A stretch of DNA of 64,000 bases from positions 372,001 to 436,000 of the forward strand of contig JAQFWX010000011.1 of the NCBI GenBank assembly GCA_027605045.1. The letters are read 5' to 3'. Shown here in pieces: positions 1-12,858 of the stretch (its first letter is position 1; each line of letters starts with the position of its first letter). A program made the translations under genes and the position numbers. This stretch comes from Phallus indusiatus. Taxonomy: Eukaryota > Basidiomycota > Agaricomycetes > Phallales > Phallaceae. The notes beneath the pieces were generated by a model that ran no database searches, was not told the origin of the DNA, and saw nothing but the letters and a program-made list of their open reading frames with translations.

Positions 1-2
1 TT

Positions 3-3000
3 CCTTGGGTTCGACAGTGGATTCGCAAAATTGCTTCTGATGTAAGTGATCACGTTTTTCGTAAAAAAAAAAGTATATCAAAGGCTGTTTTCGTCAGTTC
101 GGTTGGGATTGGGGACCCGCGTTCGTTCCTTCAGGCATTCATAAACCGGCCGTGAGTCTATTGCATACGATCAGGAACATGTTACAGGTTATAATATATA
201 TTCCTTTCAGTATTTCATTAGCCTTCCAGCGGCAGAACGGGACGCCACTCCAGCATTATTTCTCGAAGAGTCTTCCATTGAGATTCACAAAAAAGGCCAG
301 GTGCCGTCCATAGAGCCAGATCCATCTGCGGACTGGGTTGTCAACGTAACTCTAGGCTTGCGCTCCACTGCCAATGTGACTCCTACGATGAAAATATCCG
401 TGCCTGAGTTGGGCTTGACTTCGAGCCCAATTCCTTTGAAACCGATTTGGGGAAATCAAGATTCGGCCGAATTTGTTTCTGGGACGTTGACTGTTCCAAA
501 TGGCGTTCCAGAATTATGGTATCCGCATAACCTTGGAACTCCTAAGAGATACAACATTACTGTCGAAGTGAACCCAGGTGGCATCAGTTTTACGAAGACT
601 AGCGGCTTCAGGACAATCGTTTTGGTTCAGCAGCCCGTGCCCCAGTCTGACATAACGGAAAGAGGGATTACCCCAGGTGATCAATTCCATTTCACCATTA
701 ATGGAAAAGCCTTCTATACCTCTGGAACAAATATCATACCTTTTGACCCATTCTATGCTAGGACGACCACTGCCCAGGTATGTCAAGAGCTCAATCACCC
801 TCAGACGACACCTAAATATCTGTTCTGCTAAATAGGTATCATGGGTGATACAAAGTGCTGTTAAATCCGGTCAAAATATGGTATGGATTTAAATCATATA
901 TGCGTCTTCTGTGCTCAATCTCGACCGTCGTAGTTACGTGTTTGGGGTGGAGGCGTAAGCAAAAATAGAATGGGGATGTGTAGATAGAAAACTCACCAAT
1001 ACTCCAGATCTACCAACCTTCCGATGAAGAGACTGGGACGTATAACTTCTATGAAATATGTGACGAGCTAGGTATCCTTGCTTGGTGCGTAAATATCTGT
1101 GCTTCTTATGCTGAGTTAAAAATTGATTTCGCTATGGAGGTCCGAGCTGATATTCTCTGACTCGTTATATGCCATAAACGACTTCCTTATCGATACCATA
1201 AAGACGGAAGTGCAGCAAAATGTCCGGAGAATCAACCGACATCCGAGTCTTGCGCAATGGGCTGGGGGAAATGAGGTTGGTCTTTCACTGTTGGTACGGT
1301 TCTGACAATGACCTTCGTCTCATGAGCTGTAAAGATAGAAGGAATTGTGGAAGGCGCCAATGTATCATACGCCAACGGAACACACTACCTTGATGAGGTT
1401 GGTAATTCAAGCATCACTGAGCATACAACATGACGGCTTACGGTGAATAGTTTGTATTTCTCTTCCAAGATTACCTCCACGACGCTGTCCTATCGGAAAC
1501 CACATCAATCGCGTATACCGACTGCAGTACTACATCTGGATATCTGTCTCTAAATCCTTACATTTTACGTTTCACTAATACAACCCCCGGTGAAATATAT
1601 GGAAACTCGGAACGCTATAATTATGATGCTAGCGTTGCGTTCGATTATAGCACTTATCCAGTATCTCGGTGCGTTTTTTCGGCCTTTTTGCTTTCAGAAA
1701 GTTTTAAGTGAAGTCGTTTTTATTAGCTATGTCAATGAATTTGGGTTAGAGCAATTTTATCTCTTGTTTTATTTACGCATTGATGATTTCTCTAGATTCC
1801 ATTCAATGCCGTCATTCTATAGCTGGGAAGAAGTGCTTACTTCTCCCGAAGACTTTTCCTTCAATTCTACTGTTGTTGTTTCTCGTGATCACCACCCTCC
1901 AGCTGGGGATTTGACATGGCCCAATCCCAACGCAGTCCAAGGCCAGCAGCAGATGTCCGACGCAGTACAATTGTGGCTGCCGGTGCCAGGAACCGCGGAT
2001 TCCAACCAGGTTTGTGTCAATAAATCTAGAGCCTTTGAGTTTTGTGGTAAACAACTATCTCAAAATGCAGACGTTTGCTCAATGGTGCTGGAGCACCCAA
2101 GTTTTCCAATCTATGAATATGGTATCCGAGATTGCCTTCTATCGACTTGGTGCAGGCCGTCCTGAAAATAATCTTGGTGCACTTGTATGGCAACTCGTGA
2201 GCGTCGTAATGTCTCCGCAACGTCAGCAAGCTGACTTTCGTGTTTGCATATAGAACGATATATGGCAAGGTGTTTCATGGTCTTCTATAGAATATTCTGG
2301 ACGATGGAAAGTTCTACATTACGGAGAAAGTGGAATTTTCTCTCCTGTTATTATATATCCTTTCTGGACTGCCGCGTCTGAATTACTGGAGGTGTACGCC
2401 ATTTCTGACCGTTGGACTACGGTGAAGGGCACAGCCAGTATGACATGGTATACTTGGGAAGGCAAACAGCTCAGCTCGAGGACGGCGTCTTTCGAAGTAC
2501 CTTCTCTTAACAATACTCTCCTATACAATGAAACAGGGCTGGCGAATATTCTACCTAATGGATTCAATGAAACTCAGGTGTTCATGAAACTCGACCTGAC
2601 CGCTGATACCGATTCAGGCGTAGTAACTAACGAGGCGATCGTAAGATTATGTGCTATACATTGAACTGCGGATTTTCTCACTATACTTGTGCGACAGTTT
2701 ACTCCCACGTCTTTAGCAAATGCGGCGCTGGTTGACCCAAAGATTGAACTAACGACTCATTCAGACTTCACTTTCACATTGTCCGCGAAAGGTGGTGTTA
2801 GTGCGTGGACGTGGTTGGATCATCCATCCGGAACGGTAGGATACTTCTACGACCCCTCCAGCTCGACGAGCAAACCTTTGAATGGGTTTTACCTGATTCC
2901 CGGTCAGGATCGTACAGGTCAGAAAATGCTCTTCAATAACTTGTTGAACTGTCTCAGCCCACTGACACGTTAAACAGTCCGATTCTTCCTCAACACGGAT

Positions 3001-3075
3001 TTATCAAAGAACAAACAACCGAATCCATCTGACTTCGTTGTTCGTTCAGTTTGGAACAATCAGCACTTGGACTAA
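3..3075 (+). CDS. Beta-mannosidase, GH2 family (5'-partial)
   Basis: Glycoside hydrolase family 2 exo-enzyme that removes terminal beta-mannose from manno-oligosaccharides; its start lies before the window. The exons I can join are about 3-42, 98-151, 211-777, 836-880, 934-954, 1008-1084, 1140-1275, 1335-, 1451-, 1727-1744, 1796-2009, 2071-2197, 2254-2640, 2698-2917 and 2978-3075. Family landmarks are seen in order: GWDWGPAF, the LRVWGGG/IYQPSD stretch, AGGNE holding the general acid/base Glu, and VNEFGFHS holding the nucleophile Glu. Many N-x-S/T sequons fit a secreted glycoprotein, but the signal peptide would be outside the window. Two internal exons are only 21 and 18 nt. The family call is strong; exact substrate preference is inferred. 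Confidence 0.9.
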
Positions 3076-3161
3076 ATGTTCTAGGAAGTGTCTATTACGT
3101 GTACATAATTAAAGCGATTTACGTAGCACTATAGTCAGTCAATTAGCAAATGGTTTATTTC

Positions 3162-4329
3162 TTAAGAACGTGCATTAGCAGTTTGCGTGCAAAGCAATCC
3201 GAGTTCAAGGGCTCTATGTTCCGAAGTGTCATACTCGATCCCAAGCATTTCGTCCAGATCTTGGCGTTCCTCAGGTAGCATAGCATCTGTAACCAGGCCG
3301 CGCAAACTACACCGGATAAATGTCAGTGCCATAAAAGATGGATCACTTACGAATAAAATATTTTCCGTCTTCTGTCCCATTGTGTTCTCCACTTGTTCCA
3401 TTCTGCATTAAGGTGTGATAGTTCTTCAGCGGTTACCAGAGGCTGACCAGAGCGGAGCGGTCGCAACTGATCCATAAGGGATTCGTACTACTCTGAAATC
3501 AGATCCAAGCTGTAAGGTGTCCCCTTCTCTCTTACGGTCTCCTTGGCCTTCTCAATGGAACTTTCCAGCTCACTGTCTGTTGGATAGCTCCTTAAGCGAT
3601 TGAGTTCTGAACATTCTGACGATTAGTTAAATGGAAACACTCAGTTATTGTCACCATTATAACCTTGTGTAAAATTCTTAATTGAGGAAGTAAGCTCATT
3701 GTTTGCTGTGTTAATTTCGGCCTCCTCTCTCTCTAAACTTTTGATGTCTTCGGGTGAGAGTTCATCTAAACCAGCCTACATTAGCCAATTAGTGTGTTTG
3801 TAACCATTTTGATGCAAATATTCTGAAACTTGTTTCGCAACGTATATAAGGACTTTCCCTTTATGAAGTGAGGTGCTGGAACGTAGGAACCGATTTGAGC
3901 GCATATATGCACTTACCGTAGGCCTTTTGAGTGATCGCGTCTTTTTCAGCTAGAGTTACGAGTAATTTCTGGACAGCGGTTTTGGCAACTGCGCCTTTCA
4001 GATTAGCATAAATATCCGCTTTGACAGTTAACTGGTCAGATTGGTGTATTCTCATATGTCTCACAGAGGAAAAGAGGACTAATGGTCGTGTACCTGCGCC
4101 AAAGGGTCGATTCATCTGAGAAATTTTGGAGAGTCAACGACCCAAGGCCACTGACTTCTATAAAAGCGCGCATAAATACCTCATTAACATATTCTAATAC
4201 GCGTTTTTCAGCTTTTTATTGGTGAAGCATGTCAGACACAAAATGGTGACAAAACACCAATAAAAAGTCACCAGCAGCTCCTTTCAATGAAGGAATTTTC
4301 TCAGCAGACTCTTTGTCTTTTCCAGGCAT
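3162..4329 (-). CDS. HOP2: Hop2 homologous-pairing protein (TBPIP family)
   Basis: Meiotic recombination factor that works with Mnd1 to help Dmc1/Rad51 pair homologous DNA. Joined exons give about 220 residues, normal for the family. The N-terminal winged helix reads VLEYVNE-MNRPFGA-ADIYANLKGAV and then KTAVQKLLVTLAEK. A coiled-coil middle follows (LSPEDIKSLEREEAEIN, later ELNRLRSYPTDSELE). The C-terminal part has AEWNKWRTQWDRRRKIF and ends with DEMLGIEYDT, as in fungal Hop2. The chosen start gives MPGKDKESAEK. One exon, MNRPFGA, is only about 22 nt. The gene is divergent from the J-protein gene with about 170 bp between starts. The C-terminal exon is short but complete. Confidence 0.85.
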
Positions 4330-4498
4330 CTGTGAAGGGTGTGCTCAGATTCGAAGAAACTGGCAAGTCAAATGGAAATTCGGAAAGAATGTCGTGAATA
4401 AGCGCCCTCACACAGCTTTGCCGCCCGGCAAGTCTGCCACCTTGGGGTCGTAATAACTTTGCCCTTCCCGCACATTTGCACACTCCCTACTACTACCC
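4330..4498. promoter_or_regulatory. Shared divergent promoter region HOP2 / J-protein
   Basis: About 170 bp separates the two start codons, so both promoters must lie here or inside the neighbouring 5' exons. I see no clear TATA box. Confidence 0.4.
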
Positions 4499-6443
4499 AT
4501 GGTGAACCCCGTAGAGACTGAGTATTACGATCTGGTTTGCATTTGTTAACTAGTTCTGCAGTCTCTCATCTAAATCGCATTCTGCAGCTCGGTGTCACCA
4601 CTGACGTTGATGATACCGGACTCAAGAAAGCCTATCGAAAGCAAGCGATCAAGGTAAGCTCAGAGCTGTACGTGGTTAACTCAACTTTTATCATCATACG
4701 TCATAGTATCATCCGGACAAGAATCCCTCGCCGGAAGCCGAGGAAAAGTTCAAAGGTATAGCTCGCTCGTTGTGACAATTAGTGAATCGCCAGCTGATAT
4801 TCTTGTTAGAAATAAGGTAGCTCGTACAAAGTTGCATGTCATGAAAACGATTGATTCCCGCCTAGTAAAGCATATCAAGTTCTATCGGACCCTGTAATCA
4901 TTATTTCCGCCTCTCAAGATGAGTTGTCTAATTATCATTCAGAATCTTCGCGTTGTATATGACCGAAATGGAAAGTCGATGGTCGACAAGGAAGGGCCAT
5001 CCATGGAGGATGCTGCTGGTTTCTTTGCACAAGTGTTTGGGGGTGAACGTTTTATAGACTATGTAAGTTCGGAGCCTCATCCATTCACGGGCGTACAGAG
5101 ATGCATATTACAACGTGATTATATAGATCGGAGAAATATCCTTAATGAAAGAGATGACAACTGTCGCCGCTACTGTAATGTCGGAAGAAGAAAAGGCTGA
5201 GATAGAGAAAGAACTCAAGAGACAGTCCACTACAGGCGCGATTAAACACGAAGGAGAGAGTACCTCAAAACAAGAAGGCGCTTCTACGCAAGCTTCTCCG
5301 TCATCTTCGAAAGAGGACGCTTTGAAAGAACTGAAAGACCGCAAGAAGAAGCTCACTCCTGAGCAGAAACAGAAGCTTGAAGCTTTGGAGAAAGAACGCC
5401 ATGAGGCGCGAGTGAAGCGAGTAAAACATCTTCAGGAGAAATTACTCGAACGGTACGTTGAACTATAGCTCTATAATATACCCGGCTAAATTAGAAGTTT
5501 AGCATACGGCCTCTTGTAAACGCTAAACATCCAGGAGACCCAAACGATCCCGAAACGAAGATATTCGAAGAAAAATTGAAGCGGGAGGCGGAGGATTTAA
5601 AGCTGGAAAGTTTTGGCGTCGAGGTTTGGTCTATCATTTCCCTTCGTAATGTCACAAATGTTTATTGCCTTGCTTATGTCGGTTAGCTGCTTCATACTAT
5701 CGGAACTGTATACATTATGAAGGCCACATCGTATATGAAGTCTCGAAAATTCCTAGGAATACCCGGATTCTTTTCACGATTAAAGGAGAAGGGAACATTG
5801 GCCAAGGACGCCTGGGGTGTAATTGGAAGTGCACTTAATGTCCAAGCATCAATAGAGGTATTTTGGATCCTGATATTGGGTCGCTGCGGTTTGCTTAATT
5901 ATTGAATTTATAGCAAATGGCCAAGTTGCAAGAAAAGGGAGAAATTCCCGAAGAAATACTACGAGAATTGGAGACTGATGTGACAGGAAAGATTTTACTG
6001 GCTTCTTGGCGAGGAACGCGATTTGAAGTCGTTGGGGTTTTGCGGGAGGTGATCAGATATTTTCACTCTCGCGTGCATCTCACCTACAGGGGTTTAGGTT
6101 TGCGATCTAGTGTTGAAGGAGCACGGTGTTCCTGAACAGGTTCTGATCAGCCGTGCAAAAGTAATGGGCGTTCATTTTCGTATACTTTCTGTTACTTACG
6201 GATTTATAGGCCTTGTTAATCATTGGCGCTGTGTTCATGGCGACCGCACCCGACGAAACAGATCAGGAGAGACGAGAATTAGAAAGGTACGACTGGAGAG
6301 ATCGTTGACCACATGTTAATATTGATAAATACCCTCTCTACAGAATGGTCGCAGAAGCTGCTACACCCAAAAAACGTCGAAAAGATAGAAATCATATTCA
6401 CGTTGACAGTGGCCGAAATTCACCAAAAGTGGAATCCCCATAA
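4499..6443 (+). CDS. J-domain protein with DnaJ-X domain (Caj1/Djp1-like)
   Basis: Hsp40 co-chaperone that stimulates Hsp70 ATPase. Translation of joined exons starts MVNPVETEYYDL and contains the J domain with the HPD signature (KYHPDKNP) and EISKAYQVLSDP. A Gly/acidic region (GFFAQVFGGERFIDY) follows, then a long charged coiled coil rich in Lys/Glu. The DnaJ-X domain begins near LLHTIGTVYIMKA and includes GIPGFFSRLKEKG. The tail carries a basic KKRRK stretch that could be a nuclear signal. Total is about 400 residues. Exons are joined at 4810-4816 through a 7-nt microexon, without which the J domain loses its frame. Caj1 versus Djp1 orthology is not resolved. Confidence 0.88.
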
Positions 6444-6894
6444 TCTTGTTTATATTCGTCAGGCGTTCTTTTTTTTTTTCTACTAACAAAATCTATTATA
6501 CACCCAAAAAATTCTGGATAAATCATTACATTATCTACGGGACTCAATTCTTTAATCTTTAGCCATAATATTTAGTGAAAAAGTTTATTAACTTATGATA
6601 ATTTCGTAGGCAGTCCTTGTTGTCATCACAAGTGTCGATAATGCATATTTTATCCGGCGCTGTCGCTTTCAATCCATTTTCGATGCATGTACTTTTCCTG
6701 TCATAGATTTATTTTTTCGAATCAATGAACAATACAGTAGTTAATATGCATAAGCTTGGAAAACTTGGTTTGCTGAGTTAACTGCCATGCTTGCCAAACG
6801 AATAGGAAACGAACAACGATATCAAACACTACTACTTGCATATATTCATATATTGATGTTCGCTGACACGAGCGTGCCTTCGAAGACTGCTTCC
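6444..6894. other. Convergent intergenic spacer
   Basis: AT-rich sequence between the 3' ends of the J-protein and CWC22 genes. No gene is seen; it probably holds both 3' UTRs. Confidence 0.5.
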
Positions 6895-9748
6895 TCACCT
6901 GGAATTATGTCTGTCAGTAGATCCCGGTCCATAACCACGTTCTCTCCTGTTGCTTTCACGTCTATATGGTGAATTGTACCTTTGTCGAGGCGAGTCATCC
7001 CGTCGGGAACGGTGGTGGTCAGGAGAAGCATTTCTTCGTCTAGGGGACGGAGACATGTCATTTCTGTCCCGTCTAGAAGCTCGTCCATATTCGTCATCAC
7101 GTCCAGAACGGCGAGGGCTTTGCCTCCTCGGCGGGGTCATCTCATCAGGGGACCTGGGTCTTCGTTCACGCCTATCACGTTGTTCGTCGCGTTCTATATT
7201 GCGAGAATCTCGTCTCCTCGGCGGTGTTGGATCTCGCTTATGTCTGGGCGGCGAACCGGAATATGAGCGAGCCCTTCGACGGGAAGTCGAGTGGTCACGG
7301 CGATTGTGACGAGAGGGTGAACCTGATTGAGACCGAGAGGGTGAACGACCTCTTTGTTTTATAGGTGCGTTCGAACGGCGGCTTCGTGACCTTGGTCTGG
7401 AAGAGGCAACTGACGAAGACGATAGGGTGGAACTACTATCACCGTGGGAATCGGACTCCGAATCGCTATCGTCGCTACTGGAAACATCAGAATCAGAGTC
7501 AGAACTCGATGAGCTCTCTTCCTCCAACAAGGCACGTCTTTGCTCCATGATGAGCCTCGGGGCATTCTAAACAAAACGTTTACCTCTTTATGTAATAAGC
7601 ACTAGTGAAATACTAACTTTTAGATGTTCTCTCATTTCTTCGGTGATGGCACCTAATCCTATGCTCGTGAAATAATTGATCGAGAACCTAGTATTCTTAG
7701 GATTGTCCAGCGGAAACATTGCTTTGCATATGTCTCTGACTTCGGGGTCTTTAAACCGCTCGACAAGGCCCTTCAGACCCATTTCCTCCATCATTTCGTT
7801 ACACAGGATCTTGACAAAAATACGACTGGAACTTGTGGTATCTTCTTCATTCATTTTGATTACGTCCAGAACTGCCCACGATATGGAATCGGAGGACAGC
7901 AAATGTCCAAAGAATCGGCCTATGTTTCTCAACCGATTGGTCTCATAACGGTGTATGATGTCATAATAATTGCGGAACGTTTGCTCAAATGCTGCTGTGT
8001 ACTGTGGGTTCAATTTGCTGAAACGTTCACCGATCAATCCGTAGAAGGTAGAGTAGGAACGTTCCTGGGAGCAACACTCCAGGATCATATTGCACATTTC
8101 GATCTAGATAACGGTCAACTTCGCTCGCGACAAGGAATTAGGTTAGTCGCAAATTACCTCTTCGCCCTCTGCTATATTGACTTTCATCAATTTGTGTACA
8201 GCTTCTTCGAAATTGAGCTATACATATACATCATCAGGTTCAATTTTTCGGCTGGAAGTTTCATTGAGAGGCCCTACCGAATTCATGATGGTAAGATAAA
8301 TAGTTCTTCTTAAATTCACGAGATTGGTGCCGGTTTCGTCTTGAATGCCTTCCTTCTCGGGGACAGCTAGCAACATCATATTTAAGCCAAGTTCAGACTA
8401 GACATAAAAGTACACGCACGTTCTTCTTCGCTATCCTCACTTTCATCACTTCCAGACTCTTCTCCACTTGATTCGTCTTCTCCCAATATCTCTGCTTTTA
8501 TTTGTCGATATTTCTCTTCGTTTTCAATGAAATTAGGATCGAATTTGAATATGTCTGCGAGGAGGGTCAATTTTATTGAGATGGAAAAAGATAAAATTTA
8601 TTCACTAAGGCCTTCCTGTACTTGTAAATCCCCATCAAGGACAACTTCGTGAGTGATTTGATCTTCTTCGGGTACTAAATCGAGCCCTTCGGGAAGAATG
8701 GGATTGTCCTTGTACTTGTCTTTACGGATTTGCATAAGAACCTCGACCATGAATTGAACCCGCTGAGAGATTTTGCTCTCGTTTAGAACTACCCTAAAAC
8801 GCTCAAAGACGAAGTTGTTTGATTTTGGGTCATTTTCTGCCAAAAATGCGCCAACTTCACGCATGAATCCAACTGCGATTTCAACAGAATCGTCTGTTGG
8901 ACGTTCCAACAATAACACGAGAATCTGAAGGGCCAAAAGCTCATGAGCCACGGTTTGATTTACCAAATGTGCGATGAAGGTAGTCGACGAGTGGCATAAG
9001 ATCTATAATAGAAATTACTTCGGCACCTTATTGCCTTGAGAAATAACGCACTTTGTCATTCCTTTTGAACGCGCGGCGAAATTGGCTGACAAGCCTATTC
9101 AAGACAAGTTCACCGATTTGAGGCAATTTTGTGTTGATAATAGCAACCAGCGCCGCAAAGACAGGCGTATAGGGTAGTGACGCTGCTTGTGCTTTCATAA
9201 TACTTCTTGAAAACAAACCCCTCCCTCGTACTAAATTTTCAGAGAATAACTCTGGAACGACATGCTTGATGTTTGTCACGTTGACTCGATTGACGATACC
9301 AGTAAGCGACTTCCGTAAGGCATCCCATGACATACGTTGATATTCCGGGGATGCCTTGTCTCCTGCCGCAGCAGCAGCAGCTTGCATTGCACGCAGACGT
9401 GCCGGAGGTATGTAAACGCCACCAGCTTTCCCAGACGATGCGGTCAACTTAGCAAACTCGGCTTTCGCATCGATTGCATCTCCGTCTGTTGATTTAGTTT
9501 TATTTTGTAATTCTTGTTCCGCGAGCCTCAGAGCCAGCTGCCTTTCGCGTTCTTGTCTTCGTACTGGATCAACATCGTCCACCTTTGGTAGATCAACGCG
9601 AACTCGTCTCGAGGGGGACCGGGAAGGTGAAGGTGACCTGAAAAACGAATCAGACATATGATATGACGAACATCAGGTAAAATGACCTTTTGCGCTTATT
9701 ATAAGAAGATCGGTGGGCTGGGACTGGAGACTCAGTGAGTGTGGACAT
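6895..9748 (-). CDS. CWC22: Pre-mRNA splicing factor CWC22
   Basis: Spliceosome component that in known systems binds eIF4A3 and is needed for the first splicing step. The N-terminus reads MSTLTESPVPAHRSSYNKRKR and is joined across a short intron to an RS-like stretch. The MIF4G domain follows (YIPPARLRAM, WDALRKSLTGIVNRVN, later ERFRVVLNESKISQRVQ and IRKDKYKDNP). The MA3 domain comes next (NLRRTIYLTIMNS, ERFSKLNPQY, INYFTSIGLGAITEEMREHLK). The C-terminal 217 residues are a Ser/Asp-rich block and then an Arg/Ser-rich RS tail. I placed the start at 9748 rather than the internal Met at 9657, because joining at the AG before 9638 gives a continuous KR-SPSPSRSPSRR. Divergent from TMA46. Confidence 0.9.
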
Positions 9749-9881
9749 GGTGGCTGTTTTCAAAGCGAGAGCTCGCTTACATCAGCAATCGGTGCCTTCA
9801 CAAACCTTGCTATAGTCTGCTTAAAACCCACTCGGATTCACACTTGACTTTCCTTTCACTTTTTATCGCTGAATTAAGAAA
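9749..9881. promoter_or_regulatory. Shared divergent promoter CWC22 / TMA46
   Basis: Only about 133 bp lies between the two start codons, so transcription of both genes must start in this stretch or close to it. Confidence 0.4.
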
Positions 9882-11478
9882 ATGCCACCAAAGAAACAGC
9901 CGGCAGCAAGTAGCTCTAAAGTGGCGGTCGACAAGGTGGGTAGACCCGATAAATCCAGCACAAACATAATTACACTACCTTCCTCCTAGACATTTGGGAT
10001 GAAGAACGTTCGTTGTGTTCAATTAATTGCAAATTGACGTTGCTTCCTAAAGTTTTGACCAGAAAAAAGGCGGGAAGGCACAGAAGATGGTACAGCAAAT
10101 CCAGAAACAGGCAGCGAGTTCTGGCAAAAATAAAGACGATCTTGCCAAAGAAAAAGAAAAAGAGCTTCGTGAACGAGCTAAAGCCGAAGAGGAGAAACGT
10201 CGGAAGGAAAATGCAGATTTGTTCAAGCCCGTTCAAGTACAGCAGAAGGTTCCGTTTGGTGTTGGTTTGTAACAGTTGCATTTTCCACCATATGAACTAT
10301 TTCTTGATCGCTCGATTAGATCCCAAAACTATCGTGTGCGCATTCTACAAAGCAGGAACATGCGATAAAGTATGTATCTCTTTCTTGCCGGCACAACAAT
10401 CTCGATCATACAAGCTATGGTGAAGGGTAATAAATGTAAATTCTCCCATAACTTAGACGTTGGCCGGAAAGTGGAAAAGAAGAATCTGTACGAGGATAGC
10501 CGAGATAATAAGGAGGATGGTGAAACCTTTTTCTCCTCGCTTTTGTCGACTAATGCTCATTGCGCGAAGACACGATGGACAATTGGGACCAAGAGAAGTT
10601 ACAGAAGGTCGTATTGTCGAAGGCTGGGAATCCCCGGACAACCACAGATGTGCTTTTAACTCCTGTTTCGAATTCTACCAACTCATTTCATTCCAGATAG
10701 TATGCAAATATTTCATTGACGCCATTGAATCCAAAAAATACGGCTGGTTTTGGCAATGTCCAAATGGTATGCACCTCCTAAATTATATACGAGGTCATTG
10801 ATGGTCGAAATTAGGCGAGAATTGTCAGTATCGACATGCCCTACCACCCGGCTTCGTCCTGAAATCTGAAAAAAAGGCGAAAGAAGAAGCCGAAAAAGCG
10901 AACACCATCTCGCTCGAAGAATTTTTGGAAACAGAGGTTTGCGGCTTTACTATCAATTGCAATTGATGCTGTAGACTGAGCCTTCTTCTTCAAGCGACAT
11001 AAACTAGGCCCGAACTTAACACCTGTCACACCCGAAAGTTTCGCCATCTGGAAACGAAACCGCTTAAACAAGAAGGAAGCCGAAGCTGAGGCGTTGCAGA
11101 AAGCGAAGGCTCAAACGGCAGCCGCAGGGAAATCATCGGGGCTTAGCGGTCGTGACTTGGTAAATTTGGTATTATGTGTCCATTCCTTTCCTTACCTTTT
11201 TAACCCAGTTTCAATATAATCCCGAATGGTTTCAAGATGATGATGAAGGTACAGGTACGTAAACAGGGTTGTTAACGAAGATCGTATCTTTAACAAGGAA
11301 TGTTTTGCTAGATGACTTGGATCTTCAGAAATACAGAATCAGACATGAAGAAGAACGTGCGGCTGCTGAGACCGAAAGGTTGGCCCAGTTACAGTTGGGT
11401 GAATCAGTGGCTGGAGAAGCACCCACTGATGAAGTTAGCGGGGAAAGTGACGAGGAGGATGTTGTGGGGGATTCATGA
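9882..11478 (+). CDS. TMA46: CCCH zinc-finger translation factor TMA46 (DFRP1/ZC3H15 family)
   Basis: Partner protein of the DRG/Rbg1 GTPase that associates with translating ribosomes. Start [13 protein letters not shown], then the lysine-rich [22 protein letters not shown] typical of the family. There are two CCCH fingers: [20 protein letters not shown], and a second spread across two introns ([10 protein letters not shown] ... [16 protein letters not shown]). The C-terminal DFRP region contains [15 protein letters not shown] and [18 protein letters not shown], and the protein ends in an acidic tail. One exon, TFGMKN, is just 18 nt. All family blocks are present in order. Confidence 0.92.
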
Positions 11479-11562
11479 GGCACCACGATGGGCCGGTTAC
11501 CCATTCATATCCTTTTTCTGTATCTATAAACTACACTGCAATATCATGCCTATGTTACAATG

Positions 11563-12744
11563 TTATTCGTCGTCACTCCCGTAGTCTCCTAGGCCTAACT
11601 TCAGGCCTCCCACCGGTTTTATGTTGCTGTTGCGTTTTCTAATTTCTGCAAAATACCGCAAACCTTCAAGGGTATCTGCAGTGAGAAGACCAGTGGACTT
11701 CAGAGCGGGTGGTTCTTCGACTCGTCTTCGTTTCGAATCCGGTTGCTCGCTATCATCCTCTTCTTCTTCTTCATTAAGAGTAATACCATCTTCAAGAGCC
11801 TTCACACTCCTCACAGCGTCCACGAATGCTTCATGTACGCCTTCCTGTAACTTTTTCGCAATAGCCTCTTGACCCCACTCCTCCAATTTTCGCTTTTCTA
11901 GCACCTTGGTTGTGGGATTAGGATCCTCTGTAGCCCAGCGAACATTGAGAATCTCATCGTTATCAAGGGATTGACAAGCCATTGCTTCTTTTGCGAACTG
12001 AGCATTCAGTTCAGATTCATACGTCACAAATGCAACGCTACGGTATTGGAGAACGCGAACTAATAAAAAATAAACCACTAGAAAAAGCGCTGGAGATGAT
12101 ACATACCACGTTCAATCGGTCCCCACTCTTTAAAATGACGAACTACGACTTCTTCAGTTTCCTTGCCATCTCCGGTTTCTTTTATTCGACCGATGTACAA
12201 CGTTCGATTATGTCGCGTGAAACTACCAACGCCACCCATGTCGTCACGGTAGTCTGCGAACTTTTCTCTTGCGAAGCAATCTTTGCTCGAGTCAGGCAGA
12301 GCAGTGGTGGGGTCTGGCAGCACATGCAGATACTCGCATTCATATCCGTAGGGACAGCATCCACGTGCAAAGAATAAACAACAGTAGCGAATTCCGCTTG
12401 TGTTGGCCCGTGTATAACCAGAATCTCGTTTGATATTGCACCGTGTTTGTGATTTGACCTTACTGTAGATAATAAGTGTGTGAAAGAAATCAAACGAAAT
12501 GTTTTTACTTTGAATAATTATCTTCACGATCGCCTCCAGCCCATTTATTATACCATATGTCTGACATAATGTATTAAGCATTGGGGACTTATTACCGTTT
12601 CTTGAGCTTACTATATTCTTTTCCTGTCTGAGGAGTTTCGTTTTTGGTTACCTGGCCAGGTTTTACTTGCTTCCGTGCTGGCTTGAGAGACTTCTTTGTA
12701 GGAATAATCTGCGTCGCCGTCGTGACAGCATCCTCGGTAGACAT
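11563..12744 (-). CDS. CWC2: Pre-mRNA splicing factor CWC2
   Basis: NineTeen-complex-related factor that contacts U6 snRNA and the pre-mRNA near the spliceosome active site. Start MSTEDAVTTATQIIP. The Torus region (YNIWYNKWAGGD) is followed by a CCCH finger (CCLFFARGCCPYGYECEYLH). An RRM follows with RTLYIGRI as RNP2 and SVAFVTYESELNAQFAKEAM as RNP1. The C-terminus has an acidic stretch, a KRRR motif and a closing GLGDYGSDDE. The last exon is uninterrupted from 11563 to about 12046; upstream exons are joined at 12110, 12455 and 12600 or nearby. It ends about 85 bp from the TMA46 stop in convergent orientation. Confidence 0.9.
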
Positions 12745-12858
12745 ACTAGTAATGGTGGCGGAGTGTCGCGATTACAAGCAACAATATCATGTCAGCGTGA
12801 CGTGACAGACAACTTCCCTGACTTTCACTGTCCAGCTACTCGTTTTTCCTTGCACGTT
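12745..12858. promoter_or_regulatory. Shared divergent promoter CWC2 / XRN1
   Basis: About 114 bp lies between the two start codons. It is the shortest of the divergent spacers in the window. Confidence 0.4.

Noticed and set aside
6950..7309. A plus-strand frame of 119 codons rich in Arg/Ser/Leu
   Set aside because: Exact antisense shadow of the RS-repeat tail of CWC22.
9028..9657. CWC22 starting at Met of MSDSFFRSP (9657)
   Set aside because: An upstream exon with its own Met joins in frame through clean splice sites, and the MSDSFF residues would then be intron.
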